A DNA stretch of 64,000 nt from Nitrospirota bacterium (GCA_029261155.1 JAJDBW010000090.1:21461-85460); one strand, 5' to 3'. Numbered from the stretch's first letter, positions 6,597 through 16,721 are shown. Notes: generated from the sequence alone by a model not told the origin. Numbers and translations: made by a program.

Positions 6597-9179
6597 ATGA
6601 TTTTCACTTCGTTCTTTCTGCTATTTTTTCTCTTTGTTCAACCGCTTTCGGCCGAAACCCCCACTTATGACATCGTCGCGCATTACGACGAACTCAGCCA
6701 TGAAATCGAAGGCACCGAAGCCCTGACCTTTACGAACGATTCCGAAACGCCCATCTCGGAACTGTATCTTTTCCTTTATCCAAACCATTTTGCAAAACGC
6801 GATGCCGATATCGACTCCGCTTACTACCGTAAGGCCTACCCGGTCGCGTTTAATCCGGGCAGTCTAAAGGTTACCTCCATAAAAGGACCCGCTGGAGAAG
6901 CGCTTCCTTTTTCACCCCTGTCCTCTCATGACGATACCGTCATGGTCGTCCATCTTCCGGAGCCCGTTCCAGCCAAGACCCGCTTTCGTTTTCTTGTTCA
7001 CTTTGTCACGCGCCTGCCAGAGAAATTCGGCGTATTTGGATATTTCGAAGATCTAACAAGTATACAAGGCGGCTGGCACCCTTATCTTGCCCACTTTGAA
7101 AACGGTACGTGGTCCTTCAATCGACCTCCCCCGAAGAGTAACTTCCGAATCCGCATCTCGCTCAAAACCAATCGCCACCTTGTGGGTTCGAGCCCGAAAG
7201 CCGTTATCACGGTTCAAAAGGATTTACAAACTGTCCTTATGGAAGCCCAGAATATCCCTTTCTATTCACTGTCGATCGGACACCATTTTAAGAGATCTGA
7301 ATATCAGGTCGGGCCAATCCATCTTAATGCCTACTCCCTTAAAAAAAATAAATCCTATGCCCAACAGATCGAAAAAATTATCGAACCCGCGCTCGCCTTT
7401 TTTTTGAAACATACCGGACCCCTTCCGCCGGTCGACCTTATTATCACCGAAGCATATCTCCACCAAGATTTAATCGCAACGGGTTCCAACATCCTGTATT
7501 TGAACAACCGGCTCTTCAAGGTTTTTCCCGCACTCAAGCGTTTTCATGCAATGCGCTTGGCATCCGGGCTTTTTCAATTGTTATGGAAACACAAACGCCC
7601 CGATGAAGAGGACTGGGTCATCGAAGCCCTGGCCCGGCGCGATGCCGATGGCTTCATCAACGCGCTCTATGGCGAAACGACCTCCTTATCGAAGTGGCTA
7701 AAACCCTTGGCCTTCATCCCCGTCATCGATCAAATTCTTTATTCCAGTACTCTCCCCCTCCGACAGGTCTACTTTCGGGAGGCGGTCCGCCCTCTCGTGA
7801 GTGAGGATATCCGGTTTTATAATCGTCCCGCTTCAGAAAACGCCAACATTTTTTGGAAACTCGAAACCTTGATGGGCAGTCTTGTTTTTGAGCCTGCAGT
7901 GGCCCGCTACCGCAATCAAGACGAAGAGAGCGGACCTATTTTACCGTTTCGTCGGATCCTGCTCGAATCGTCTCAAGCAGACATGAACCGGCTTATCGAT
8001 CAATGGCTGTCGACGCAAACCGACATTGATTTTTCAATCAAAGACGTTCAACACAAGGAAATCGATGGCGCGTATCAAACTGAGGTTTCGATCGAAAAAA
8101 AAGGGGAGGGCATCGAACCCTTGCAAATCGTCGCCCGACAAAAAAACGGACAAGAAATCCCAGCCACTTGGGATGGAAGCACCGCCCAACACCGGCTCAT
8201 CCTCAATACGGCCTCGCCCATTAAAACGGTCGAACTCGATCCGAACAAATTGACCAACGATCCCAATCGAAAGGACAACCGGCTTCCACGCGATTGGAAG
8301 GTCTTGGTCGACAACCTGAATCTAAACTACGACTTTCAAACCAAAGAACTCAGCTATCAAGCCGGACTCTTTTTTCAATATTTATACGATACGGAAAACT
8401 GGGTGCGTTTTCTCTTTGCGCATGAAGACACCGGAGACCTTTCGCATATCGCTTATACCCGAACGCTTAAAAAAAACCATTTGCTCACCACGGGGCTCAC
8501 CTTCGAAACCCTCGAGCCGTCGAGAAACAACAACTTTAACGAAGAAGCTGGCTATCTCTCTTTAGGCTATACCTTTATTTTTCCCGACCTGCCGCTCCTC
8601 ACGGAAAGCGCCAGGCGCCTTACAAATGCCTTCCCCGTTTTCAACGTCAGCCTCGAATACAATCAGCAATTCACCGGTGATCGCTACGACCATGCCTTCT
8701 CCCTTCTGCTCGACTTCCGGCGCACGCACGCCTTTACGAATTATCACGAAATCGGCACCCGGATTCTCGTCGGGCAATCCATCGGGAACTTATTCGAGAA
8801 CCGGCGATTTTCTTTGGGCGGCACCAATGCCATGCGCGGCTATAGCCCCCTGATCTTTGAAGGCGAAAACTTGAGCCTCTTCTCCCTGGAATATCGTTTC
8901 CCTCTTTTTTACGAGACCGATATCAACCTATTCGGCCTCGCGCACACCCACACCTGGCAGGGGGCCTTTTTTGCGGATGCCGGAATGGTCGGTTCCTCAC
9001 ACGATGTTTTTCAACCCAAAGTTTTTCAATCGGATTTCGGTGGCGGCATTCGTTTTTTCATGGACCTTTTCGGGGTCTATCCCGCCATTATCCGCTTCGA
9101 TATTGCGCTACCTATCGACTCCCCCATCGAGAGTGAAGATAAACTCCATTACTATCTTAACGCCGGACAATCTTTTTAA
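6597..9179 (+). CDS. Omp85-type outer-membrane barrel fused to an M1-peptidase-like domain lacking HExxH
   Basis: An 860-residue protein with a signal peptide (cleavage after PLSA). Residues about 22-210 resemble the N-terminal beta domain of M1 aminopeptidases (YDIVAHYDELSHEIEGTEAL, then ELYLFLYPNHF). The following helical part sits where the zinc site should be, but FHAMRLASGLFQLLW replaces the HExxH helix, so peptidase activity is probably lost. The last 300 residues look like the Omp85/BamA barrel (surface antigen domain), with the family motif as RRFSLGGTNAMRGY and a C-terminal Phe. It probably sits in the outer membrane with a periplasmic or surface head. It is monocistronic; the role is unknown, with transport or assembly of a surface product possible. 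Confidence 0.75.
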   Translation: MIFTSFFLLFFLFVQPLSAETPTYDIVAHYDELSHEIEGTEALTFTNDSETPISELYLFLYPNHFAKRDADIDSAYYRKAYPVAFNPGSLKVTSIKGPAGEALPFSPLSSHDDTVMVVHLPEPVPAKTRFRFLVHFVTRLPEKFGVFGYFEDLTSIQGGWHPYLAHFENGTWSFNRPPPKSNFRIRISLKTNRHLVGSSPKAVITVQKDLQTVLMEAQNIPFYSLSIGHHFKRSEYQVGPIHLNAYSLKKNKSYAQQIEKIIEPALAFFLKHTGPLPPVDLIITEAYLHQDLIATGSNILYLNNRLFKVFPALKRFHAMRLASGLFQLLWKHKRPDEEDWVIEALARRDADGFINALYGETTSLSKWLKPLAFIPVIDQILYSSTLPLRQVYFREAVRPLVSEDIRFYNRPASENANIFWKLETLMGSLVFEPAVARYRNQDEESGPILPFRRILLESSQADMNRLIDQWLSTQTDIDFSIKDVQHKEIDGAYQTEVSIEKKGEGIEPLQIVARQKNGQEIPATWDGSTAQHRLILNTASPIKTVELDPNKLTNDPNRKDNRLPRDWKVLVDNLNLNYDFQTKELSYQAGLFFQYLYDTENWVRFLFAHEDTGDLSHIAYTRTLKKNHLLTTGLTFETLEPSRNNNFNEEAGYLSLGYTFIFPDLPLLTESARRLTNAFPVFNVSLEYNQQFTGDRYDHAFSLLLDFRRTHAFTNYHEIGTRILVGQSIGNLFENRRFSLGGTNAMRGYSPLIFEGENLSLFSLEYRFPLFYETDINLFGLAHTHTWQGAFFADAGMVGSSHDVFQPKVFQSDFGGGIRFFMDLFGVYPAIIRFDIALPIDSPIESEDKLHYYLNAGQSF

Positions 9180-9252
9180 ACCGGAATACCGACGACACAG
9201 GCCTCCCGATCTCTAACCAAAAATAACGCGAAGACACTGAGAAAAAAAATCT

Positions 9253-10209
9253 TTATTGGGTGGGCGTACGAAGGCGAACCACCGATTTCGATAATCGGTT
9301 TTTTAAGGCGAGGGTGCTCCGGGTATTTTTTCGGAATGCGGGGAGAGATTCAATTGCCGCTAAGGCCGACTGGTAGGCCATCAAGGCTTCCTCCTTACGA
9401 CCGGCCGTCTCGAGGATTTCTCCACGCCGTGCCAGCCATCTGTCCTTGCGACCCGCAATGTCAGCGAGGCGGTCTAAACGCGTCAATGCGGCATCAAAGC
9501 GCATTTGTTTCATTTCGAGCGCAATGGCATACAATTGGAGTGTCACAAGGGGCCCCTTCACCGACAGACCTTCGTTTAAACCTTCTATTGCCTTTTCGAT
9601 GTCAGGAGACTTTCCCTCGGCCAGGGCCCTTGCACGCTCTATAAAGTAGTCGGGGCTCGGATCGGCTGCCAGCGCAATTGCCTGGGTATAGGCATCGGCC
9701 GCTTTCTTCCTTTGGTCCATTTTGAGGTAGTTTCTGGCTTGCCAAAACCGCGCCACCGAATGTTCTGGTTTTTTTCTGATGAAGCGACTCAATGCGGCTT
9801 CCGCTTTATCCGGTTGCTTGGCTTCGTAATACATTCTGCCTCGATAAAGATCGACCTCGGAGAGTTCGGAATTCAGCGCCGCCGCCCGATTGTAATCCTT
9901 CAGGGCGGCCTCCCAATCACGGTGCACGCGATGCAATTCTGCACGGCGCAGATGTAATTTTGCGTCATTCGGCTTTTTTTCTATTCGCCTTGTCATCGAT
10001 GCTATTTGGTCATCAACACCCTGATGGGCCAAGCTTATGGGCAAAGGAAATAAGCCTTGTAAAAATAGACCGAGAATGAAAACCACGAAGACGCGAAATG
10101 CGCTTAAGATCTGGATTTGGGAAACCCTGTTTCTTTTGTTCCCCGTGATCGTCATAGCGTCATCTTCACAGGATGGTCTACTTACACTATTTCGCGGGGT
10201 TAAAATCAT
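9253..10209 (-). CDS. secreted or membrane-anchored tetratricopeptide-repeat protein
   Basis: A 318-residue protein with an N-terminal hydrophobic segment (FRVFVVFILGLFLQGLFPLPISLA, about residues 38-62) that serves as signal peptide or anchor. Then come about six tetratricopeptide repeats (for example AELHRVHRDWEAALKDYNRA and AVARFWQARNYLKMDQRKKA). TPR proteins act as protein-binding scaffolds; the partner is unknown. The start codon lies 12 bases after the stop of the phosphatase-like gene, so the two are probably co-transcribed. An internal ATG at 10155 is an alternative start that would place the hydrophobic segment closer to the N-terminus. Confidence 0.8.
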   Translation of the reverse strand: MILTPRNSVSRPSCEDDAMTITGNKRNRVSQIQILSAFRVFVVFILGLFLQGLFPLPISLAHQGVDDQIASMTRRIEKKPNDAKLHLRRAELHRVHRDWEAALKDYNRAAALNSELSEVDLYRGRMYYEAKQPDKAEAALSRFIRKKPEHSVARFWQARNYLKMDQRKKAADAYTQAIALAADPSPDYFIERARALAEGKSPDIEKAIEGLNEGLSVKGPLVTLQLYAIALEMKQMRFDAALTRLDRLADIAGRKDRWLARRGEILETAGRKEEALMAYQSALAAIESLPAFRKNTRSTLALKNRLSKSVVRLRTPTQ

Positions 10210-10221
10210 AAACAGTCCATC

Positions 10222-11550
10222 TTAGCGCGCCTGCAATTCTTCGGGAGACCTCGGAGGCACATTGTCCACCTTGAGGATCGAAAAGCGATCCAGCGTTGTC
10301 CCGGTGTCGTCTATAAAAGCCGCATCGAGACGTCTCGCGTTAATATCAATGAGCATCGACCCCAAGCGCTTAAGATTAACCTTCATTACCGGATGATCGA
10401 GCGTGCCGCCGCTGGTTTTCCCTGAACTCCCCGCGACACTATAGACCGTACCCGTATTGGTGCCCGAAAGGTTTTTCGTATAAGGGCCTTGATCCTGATC
10501 ACGACCGAAGGAAGCGTCGAGAATCATGGCGGCCTTGAGGCTGGAAGACGCGCCGTAATGGCCATCGACGAAGAGGGAACGTTCATAGGAATGACTGTGA
10601 CCGGAGAGCACGAGATCAACGCCGCCGTCCTCCAAAATCGGCAGAAAATTTTGACGCATATCGATCAATTCTTCCTCGTTGTCCGAATCATGCGAACCTT
10701 TCGAATAAGGGGGATGATGCCAGTAGGCAACAATCCACTCTTGCGTGGTGTTCGCCAAATCGTTTTCGAGCCAGGTCGCCATGGTCCCCTGGGCGGAACG
10801 ATTCGTCTCTTGTGAGTCTAAGACAACAAAGTGGATATTTGCATAATCGAAGGCATAGTAGGCCTCTGTCCCCGAAGCGATGCCACCCGCTTCGCCATTT
10901 TTGGGGAGAGAAAAGATATCGTAATAGGCGCCACTTTGGGAAGAACTGCTTGCGCTCCGCGCATCGTGATTTCCGAAAGTCGGCCAGACCACGGTATTTC
11001 TTAAGATAGATGGATAGAGATTAAACACCGCCTCCTGATATTCGTCATCTTGTCCATCGTTGTAGGCGTTGTCGCCTAACATCAACCAGAGGTCGACATG
11101 GGGGCCGCCATTGACTGAGAGAAAGCCATCTCGCACCGCTCGGGCCTTGTTATCGGCCGTTCCAGAATCGCCAATGACCCAAATACGGGTGGCCTTAAAG
11201 TGCCCAACTATAGGCGAAGTCACAAAGAAATGATCACTGTCTCCCCCGGCCAACACCTTAGTGCTTGTGCCGACAGCATAATAATAGCGCGTCTCGGGAT
11301 CTAAGCCGCTCAGGGCAACCCTATGGTTTTGGGTGCTACCGGGGACATCGACGATTTGATTTAAGGTATTCGGAGCGGCGCCATAACGAACGCGGCTGCT
11401 CGAATTGGTGTCGGTCCGCCATTTGACAATCATGCTGGTCGGGGTCGCGGTTTGAAGATAGGGGCCGCGATTAAGCGTTTGGGGCCAAGCCCTAGCGGAC
11501 TGCAGGCACACAATCGATAAGGCAAGGCTCCATATGATTAAGGTTTTCAT
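10222..11550 (-). CDS. purple-acid-phosphatase-like metallophosphoesterase, secreted
   Basis: A 442-residue exported enzyme with signal peptide MKTLIIWSLALSIVCLQSARA. Next is a fibronectin/PAP N-terminal domain (NRGPYLQTATPTSMIVKWRT) and a calcineurin-like phosphoesterase domain. The metal-binding motifs appear in order: GDSG, GDNAY, GNHD, YWHHPPY and GHSHSYER. This is the pattern of purple acid phosphatases, which hydrolyse phosphomonoesters with a dinuclear metal centre, so a role in phosphate scavenging in the periplasm or outside is likely. The frame is open to 11691, but the signal peptide begins at 11550; a GTG at 11556, better spaced from AAGGGA, is an alternative. It is the first gene of a pair with the TPR gene. 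Confidence 0.85.
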   Translation of the reverse strand: MKTLIIWSLALSIVCLQSARAWPQTLNRGPYLQTATPTSMIVKWRTDTNSSSRVRYGAAPNTLNQIVDVPGSTQNHRVALSGLDPETRYYYAVGTSTKVLAGGDSDHFFVTSPIVGHFKATRIWVIGDSGTADNKARAVRDGFLSVNGGPHVDLWLMLGDNAYNDGQDDEYQEAVFNLYPSILRNTVVWPTFGNHDARSASSSSQSGAYYDIFSLPKNGEAGGIASGTEAYYAFDYANIHFVVLDSQETNRSAQGTMATWLENDLANTTQEWIVAYWHHPPYSKGSHDSDNEEELIDMRQNFLPILEDGGVDLVLSGHSHSYERSLFVDGHYGASSSLKAAMILDASFGRDQDQGPYTKNLSGTNTGTVYSVAGSSGKTSGGTLDHPVMKVNLKRLGSMLIDINARRLDAAFIDDTGTTLDRFSILKVDNVPPRSPEELQAR

Positions 11551-11804
11551 TCGCACATTTCGAACTTTCCCTTGATAAGGGTTCCCCCTAAGCACGCGAT
11601 AAAGACTTCTGGAATATACAAATAGCTTCGGTCTCATGTTATATCTAAGGCATAACTCATAATTTACGACAGTGTAATTATACCAGCCCAATGAGATTCA
11701 TAATCGCATTAGAGCGGGGTTGAGTAAGAACAGAGAAGGGCATTGCGCCAAACCACCCTCTTTATTCCGAAGGACCCTTCAACCGAAAAACGGCATTCGG
11801 AACT

Positions 11805-13103
11805 TCATTTTCGCTCGCCAATTTCGAGATATTCTCGCTGGGCGGGGCCGATATAGTGTTGACGAGGCCGGGCGATGCGTTGCTGCGGGGCGCTCATCAT
11901 TTCCATCCATTGGGCGACCCATCCCACCGTTCGCGCAATCGCGAACATCACCGTAAACATATTCACCGGGATCCCCAAGGCTCGATAAATTAAGCCGGAA
12001 TAAAAATCGACATTGGGGTAGAGATGCCTCTCGATAAAGTAGTCGTCGTTGAGCGCGATCTCTTCCAATTTAAGGGCCAATTCGAAGAGGGGATCCTCGC
12101 TTCGTCCCATGTTTTTAAGCAACTTATGGGTCACCTCGCGAATGATCACGGCCCTCGGATCATAGGTCTTGTAAACGCGATGCCCAAAACCCATCAGGCG
12201 GAAGGAGTCGTTTTTATCCTTGGCTTTGTCCAGAAATTTAGGGATCTGTTGTAGGTCTCCAATCTCCATAAGCATCCGCAAAACCGCTTCGCTCGCCCCA
12301 CCATGGGCCGGTCCCCAAAGGGCCGTGATCCCCGATGCGACACAGGCGAAAGGATTGGCCTGCGAACTCCCGGCCACACGCACGGTGGAGGTGCTGGCGT
12401 TTTGTTCGTGATCGGCGTGCAAGAGGAACAAAAGATCCAGAGCGCGCTCGGCGACGGGATCGACCGCATAGTCGTCGCTCGGCACGGAAAACAACATCCG
12501 CAAGAGATTGCCGCAGTAGCTTAAGCGGTTGTCCGGATACACAAAGGGCTGCCCGATGGAATATTTGTAACTGGCGGCGGCGATGGTCGGCATCTTGGCG
12601 ATGAGGCGATAGGCCGCAATCTCGCGGTGCCTTGGATTATGGATGTCGGTCGAATCGTGGTAGAAGGCGGAGAGAGATCCGACCACCCCGACCATGATGG
12701 CCATCGGATGCGCATCATGCCGGAAGCCCCGGTAAAAGGATTTAATCCCCTCGTGGAACATGGTGTGGTGGACGATCTTTTGCGTAAAGTCTTCCAAGGC
12801 AGCCTGCTTGGGCAATTCGCCATAGAGGAGGAGATAGGCGGCCTCTAAAAAACTGCTCTTCGCCGCCAGTTGTTCAAGGGGATAACCCCTATAAAGCAAG
12901 ATCCCCTTTTCGCCATCGATGAAGGTAATCTCGCTTTCGCAACTGGCGGTCACCACAAAACCAGGATCGTAGGTAAAATAACCCAGCTCTTTATAGAGTT
13001 TTCCGATATCGATTACGGCCGGGCCGTGTGTGCCGCTGAGCACAGGCAAGTCGATCTTTTTGCCCGTGGCGGAGTCGATCAATGTGACATGGCGATTTTC
13101 CAT
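11805..13103 (-). CDS. gltA: citrate synthase
   Basis: Type II citrate synthase, 432 residues, which condenses oxaloacetate and acetyl-CoA in the citric acid cycle. Visible hallmarks are the N-terminal domain [19 protein letters not shown], the catalytic histidine region [14 protein letters not shown], the [12 protein letters not shown] segment, and the [13 protein letters not shown] motif with the following active-site region. A strong GAGGAGG ribosome site precedes the ATG. It is transcribed alone between convergent or same-strand neighbours. Bacterial hexameric type II enzymes are often NADH-inhibited; that is not tested here. Confidence 0.97.
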   Translation of the reverse strand: MENRHVTLIDSATGKKIDLPVLSGTHGPAVIDIGKLYKELGYFTYDPGFVVTASCESEITFIDGEKGILLYRGYPLEQLAAKSSFLEAAYLLLYGELPKQAALEDFTQKIVHHTMFHEGIKSFYRGFRHDAHPMAIMVGVVGSLSAFYHDSTDIHNPRHREIAAYRLIAKMPTIAAASYKYSIGQPFVYPDNRLSYCGNLLRMLFSVPSDDYAVDPVAERALDLLFLLHADHEQNASTSTVRVAGSSQANPFACVASGITALWGPAHGGASEAVLRMLMEIGDLQQIPKFLDKAKDKNDSFRLMGFGHRVYKTYDPRAVIIREVTHKLLKNMGRSEDPLFELALKLEEIALNDDYFIERHLYPNVDFYSGLIYRALGIPVNMFTVMFAIARTVGWVAQWMEMMSAPQQRIARPRQHYIGPAQREYLEIGERK

Positions 13104-13202
13104 TCTGGACCTCCTCGTTTAGGGGTACGGTCGCATCGGCCCCCGACTTTATACCTTTCCTTTAAATGATGCCACACCCGAAGGAAAGCAATCAATTCAC
13201 AA

Positions 13203-13246
13203 AGAAAACCGGGCGCGCAGCGACACCCAGCGCGACCCGGTTTTCT
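13203..13246 (-). terminator. intrinsic terminator after the metal ATPase gene
   Basis: A long inverted repeat with arms GAAAACCGGGCGCGC and GCGCGACCCGGTTTTC lies 20 bases past the stop of the P1B-ATPase gene. On the minus strand the stem ends in TTTTCTTTG, so it should terminate that transcript. Confidence 0.75.
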
Positions 13247-13266
13247 GTGATCAGTCCGAACTATTT

Positions 13267-15699
13267 TTACAACTTCGCCCCCCTCAGACGAAGCGCATTC
13301 GTGATGACCGACACGGAGCTGAAACTCATGGCCAAGGCGGCAATCATGGGCGAGAGCAGCAGGCCGAAGAAAGGATAAAGCAGGCCCGCCGCGATGGGGA
13401 TGCCGGTGGCGTTGTAGGCAAAGGCAAAGAAGAGGTTTTGTCGGATGTTGCGCATGGTCGCGTGGCTCAAGCGCCGGGCGCGCACGATACCGCGCAAGTC
13501 CCCTTTCACCAGGGTCACGCCCGCACTTTCCATCGCGACGTCCGTACCTGTTCCCATGGCGATGCCGACCTGGGCTTGAGCCAAGGCTGGGGCGTCGTTG
13601 ATGCCGTCTCCCGCCATCGCCACGATCCGGCCTTCGGCCTGGAGTCGCTTGACGATTTGGGCCTTTTCGTCGGGCAGGACTTCGGCATGGATCTCATCAA
13701 TATTCAGTTTGCCCGCGACGGCCTCGGCCGTCTTCCGGCTGTCGCCGGTGAGCATGACGATCTTGATGCCTTCGGCATGCAGGTTTTCAATGGCCTCCGC
13801 TGTAGTGGTTTTTATGGGATCGGCGACGCCGATCAAGCCCGCGGCCTTCCCGTCAATGGCGAGCAGCATAACCGTCTGGCCCTCGGCCCGTCCGGCGTCG
13901 GCTTTACCCGGCAGATCCGCTGGATCGATGCCGAGGCTTTCAAACAATTTCAGGTTGCCGAGTAAAACCTGATGTCCATCCACCTCGCCCGTAACGCCTT
14001 TCCCGGTGACGGATTGAAAATTTCCTACCTTGCCTAAGGCAATGCCCTTTTTTTCCGCGCCCTGCACGATGGCCTCGGCCAGCGGGTGCTCGCTGGCCTT
14101 TTCCAAAGTCGCGGCCAAGCGTAAGGCCTCTTCTTCTTGAATCCCCTCCACGGCAATCACGGCAACGAGTTTCGGCTTGCCCTCGGTGAGGGTGCCGGTT
14201 TTATCCACGACCAGGGTATCGACCTTTTCCAATATTTCCAATGCTTCGGCGTTCTTGATCAAGACGCCCATCATCGCGCCCTTGCCCGTGCCGACCATGA
14301 TGGACACCGGTGTCGCCAGGCCCAATGCGCAGGGACAGGCGATGATGAGCACGGCCACGGCGTTAATGAGCGCAAAAGCGAGACGGGGTTCCGGGCCAAA
14401 TGTGGCCCAAACCACGAAAGTCACGGCGGCGATAATCATCACGCTTAATACAAAGTAGCCCGAAACGATGTCCACCAATTTTTGGATCGGCGCGCGGGAG
14501 CGTTGGGCCTCCGCAACCATGTGGACGATTTGAGATAAAAGCGTGTCCGCGCCGATCTTTTCCGCCCGCATCATCAAGCTGCCCGTGCCGTTGACCGTCG
14601 CCCCGATAAGACGCTCACCCGCTGTCTTCGCCACGGGGATAGGTTCTCCGGTGACCATCGATTCATCGACGTTGCTTTCGCCTTCGACGACGATGCCGTC
14701 CACGGGCACCTTTTCACCCGGTCGTACACGGAGGATGTGGCCCACCTGCACCTCTTCCAAGGGAAGGTCTTCTTCGGTCCCATCTTCCCTGACAATGCGG
14801 GCCGTTTTGGGGGCAAGCCCAAGCAGCAACTTTATAGCGGCGTTGGTTTGGCTCCGGGCGCGCAATTCCATGACCTGTCCTAATAGGACAAGCGCGGTAA
14901 TCACGGCTGCCGCTTCAAAATAGACCGGAATCACGCCCATCTCACTCAAGAGGCTTGAGGGAAAAAGTCCGGGCATAACCATGGCCACAAAGCTATATAT
15001 CCAGGCGGCGGAGACACCCAATGCGATCAAAGTGAACATATTGAGATTTCGGGTGACGATGGACTTCCATCCGCGAACAAAAAAAGGCCACCCCCCCCAC
15101 AATACGACAGGCGTAGACAGTGCGAACTCCACCCACTGCCGGGTTTTGGGTGCAATCAATGCTGAAAAAAACTCAGGCCAAAAATCGGCGCCCATGGCGC
15201 TGAAAAAAACAGGCAGGGCCAAGAGGCTGCTGATCCAAAAACGACGGCTCATATCCTTCAGTTCGGTGGTGTCCGCTTCGGCCGTCACCGTCCGCGCTTC
15301 CAAAGCCATGCCGCACTTGGGGCAGCTGCCGGGATGTTCTTGAATCACCTCGGGGTGCATGGGACAGGTATATTCTGTCTTTGTCTTCGCGAGGGCGGGT
15401 AGTCCTTTGGGCTCTAAGGCCATGCCGCATTTGGGGCAATCACCCGGGCTGACCTCTTCGATTTCCGGATGCATGGGGCAGGTATAAATCGCGCCGGGCT
15501 CCGCCTTCTGATGCGAGGGTTCTGGTTGTCCGCTTTCCTTGGGCGAAGCCAGATATTTTTCGGGGTCTTTTTTGAAGGCCGCCAAACAATGGCTGCTGCA
15601 AAAAAAATAGCGCTCCCCTCCGTGCTCATGATGACCGGCTGCCGATTCCGCATCGATTTCCATCCCGCAAACCACATCTTTCACCATTTCCTTAACCAT
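13267..15699 (-). CDS. heavy-metal (copper-type) P1B-ATPase with YHS and two CPMHPE domains
   Basis: An 810-residue P-type ATPase that exports soft metal ions across the inner membrane. Domain order: a YHS domain ([10 protein letters not shown] to [11 protein letters not shown], residues 1-50), two tandem heavy-metal-binding domains (IYTCPMHPE to [10 protein letters not shown] at about 71-97 and YTCPMHPE to [10 protein letters not shown] at about 110-134), then the ATPase core. The core shows TGE ([15 protein letters not shown]), the CPC ion-binding motif ([13 protein letters not shown]), the phosphorylation site [10 protein letters not shown] and the hinge [14 protein letters not shown] with these N-terminal domains fits Cu(I) or Ag(I). 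The ATG at 15699 has AAGGAG six bases upstream; a GTG at 15720 is less likely. It is paired with the upstream MerR gene. Confidence 0.93.
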   Translation of the reverse strand: MVKEMVKDVVCGMEIDAESAAGHHEHGGERYFFCSSHCLAAFKKDPEKYLASPKESGQPEPSHQKAEPGAIYTCPMHPEIEEVSPGDCPKCGMALEPKGLPALAKTKTEYTCPMHPEVIQEHPGSCPKCGMALEARTVTAEADTTELKDMSRRFWISSLLALPVFFSAMGADFWPEFFSALIAPKTRQWVEFALSTPVVLWGGWPFFVRGWKSIVTRNLNMFTLIALGVSAAWIYSFVAMVMPGLFPSSLLSEMGVIPVYFEAAAVITALVLLGQVMELRARSQTNAAIKLLLGLAPKTARIVREDGTEEDLPLEEVQVGHILRVRPGEKVPVDGIVVEGESNVDESMVTGEPIPVAKTAGERLIGATVNGTGSLMMRAEKIGADTLLSQIVHMVAEAQRSRAPIQKLVDIVSGYFVLSVMIIAAVTFVVWATFGPEPRLAFALINAVAVLIIACPCALGLATPVSIMVGTGKGAMMGVLIKNAEALEILEKVDTLVVDKTGTLTEGKPKLVAVIAVEGIQEEEALRLAATLEKASEHPLAEAIVQGAEKKGIALGKVGNFQSVTGKGVTGEVDGHQVLLGNLKLFESLGIDPADLPGKADAGRAEGQTVMLLAIDGKAAGLIGVADPIKTTTAEAIENLHAEGIKIVMLTGDSRKTAEAVAGKLNIDEIHAEVLPDEKAQIVKRLQAEGRIVAMAGDGINDAPALAQAQVGIAMGTGTDVAMESAGVTLVKGDLRGIVRARRLSHATMRNIRQNLFFAFAYNATGIPIAAGLLYPFFGLLLSPMIAALAMSFSSVSVITNALRLRGAKL

Positions 15700-15751
15700 T
15701 TTTTTCTCCTTATGCGACACTGTTTATTGGACCCCCTTAGCTTTCGACTAC

Positions 15752-15783
15752 AGTGTAAAAGTTGTGTGTCGCACATAGGTCAA
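15752..15783 (-). promoter_or_regulatory. candidate MerR-type promoter/operator before the metal ATPase gene
   Basis: On the minus strand TTGACC (15783-15778) and TACACT (15757-15752) are separated by 20 bases, or 19 if the -10 is read as TTACAC. Overlong spacers with internal dyads are the mark of MerR-controlled promoters; a TGTG-CGA-CACA dyad lies in the spacer. It sits between the regulator and its likely target, so metal-bound MerR may activate the ATPase gene from here. Confidence 0.5.
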
Positions 15784-15790
15784 GAGGTTT

Positions 15791-16201
15791 TTACTTGTAA
15801 TCTTTCAAGGATTCTATTAAACGACACACCGAATGTCCGTCGGGGACGCCGTCCGGCATATCCTCCCACTGGACCAGGGCTTTTTCCATGCGGATCTGGA
15901 GCTGGGCCATCTGATCGAGCCGTTCCCGGTTTTCCTTAATGCGGCGGGCCAAGAGGTCGCGCACCAAGGGACAGGGGGAGTTGTGATTTTGAGCGTGGTT
16001 GAGGATCTCCGTGATTTCGGAGAGAGTAAAGCCTAAATCCTTGGCGCGCAGGGTAAACTTGAGCCGTTTAATATCCTCTACGGAAAAAAGGCGGTAGCCG
16101 TTATTCGCCTTGATAGCGGGTTTAAGGAGCGCGATGCGAGTGTAGTAGCGGACGCTCTCCGGGGAGATGCCCGCGTGTTTGGCCAATTGTGTCACGGTCA
16201 T
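15791..16201 (-). CDS. MerR-family metal-responsive regulator
   Basis: A 136-residue MerR regulator. The winged helix spans residues 1-70 (MTVTQLAKHAGISPESVRYY, then NNGYRLFSVEDIKRLKF), followed by a dimerisation helix. Cysteines in NSPCPLVRDLL and HSVCRLIE are placed like metal ligands of the heavy-metal branch, but the CxxC loop of some members is absent, so the metal cannot be fixed. It lies directly upstream of the P1B ATPase, 92 bases before its ATG, and presumably activates it. ATG at 16201 has GAGGG upstream; the GTG at 16216 is less likely. Confidence 0.9.
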   Translation of the reverse strand: MTVTQLAKHAGISPESVRYYTRIALLKPAIKANNGYRLFSVEDIKRLKFTLRAKDLGFTLSEITEILNHAQNHNSPCPLVRDLLARRIKENRERLDQMAQLQIRMEKALVQWEDMPDGVPDGHSVCRLIESLKDYK

Positions 16202-16329
16202 TTCAGTCCCTCTCACGGAATCATTACCTAAAAAAACCTAAATCTGTTCAACACACATTATATAAGAAGAAGACCTGAAAATCGCTATTTCACATCCGTT
16301 TTGCCCTAACCCAAACGGGAAGTCAGTCC

Positions 16330-16358
16330 TTGACATTCAGGGGGGCTTGACGTATACA
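16330..16358 (+). promoter_or_regulatory. near-consensus sigma70 promoter
   Basis: TTGACA (16330-16335) and TATACA (16353-16358) are spaced exactly 17 bases apart. The predicted transcript start coincides with the ATG at 16365, which suggests a leaderless message or use of the ATG at 16383. Confidence 0.65.
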
Positions 16359-16364
16359 GGATCC

Positions 16365-16721
16365 ATGTCCTCCATTAAGAAAATGAAACGCAAGTTCATC
16401 TATTTTGCGATCGTAAGTGCGATTGCTCTTTCGCTTTGCCCTATCAACCCTCTTTTCGCCAAGCCGAACACTCCAAACCACGACGGGACCTCCCATTCCG
16501 AATGTATCCCAAATCTCTGCGCCACAGTCACGGCAAAAGAGACCTTCTCTCCAGAAAAAATTCTGGCTTCGTTTTCCTGGCTTTCCCTGCCCTTACTGCT
16601 TCTTTATTTCGGATCTTTAAACCCTGAATATCGAAACGGCCTTCTTCGCTTTGATGACAAAAATGTCCCGCCGAAATTCGCGAACAAGCTCTATCGCCTT
16701 CACGCCGCTTTTCTCATCTGA
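16365..16721 (+). CDS. small secreted/membrane protein of unknown function
   Basis: A 118-residue protein I do not recognise. It has an N-terminal signal peptide (KFIYFAIVSAIALSLCPINPLFA), a short His/Cys-containing segment (HDGTSHSECIPNLCATV), and a second hydrophobic segment (WLSLPLLLLYFGSL). It is divergent from the MerR gene and shares that intergenic region, so it may belong to the metal response; the two cysteines and two histidines could bind metal. A near-consensus promoter places the transcript start at or next to the first ATG; there is no ribosome site. An ATG at 16383 is an alternative start. Confidence 0.5.
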   Translation: MSSIKKMKRKFIYFAIVSAIALSLCPINPLFAKPNTPNHDGTSHSECIPNLCATVTAKETFSPEKILASFSWLSLPLLLLYFGSLNPEYRNGLLRFDDKNVPPKFANKLYRLHAAFLI

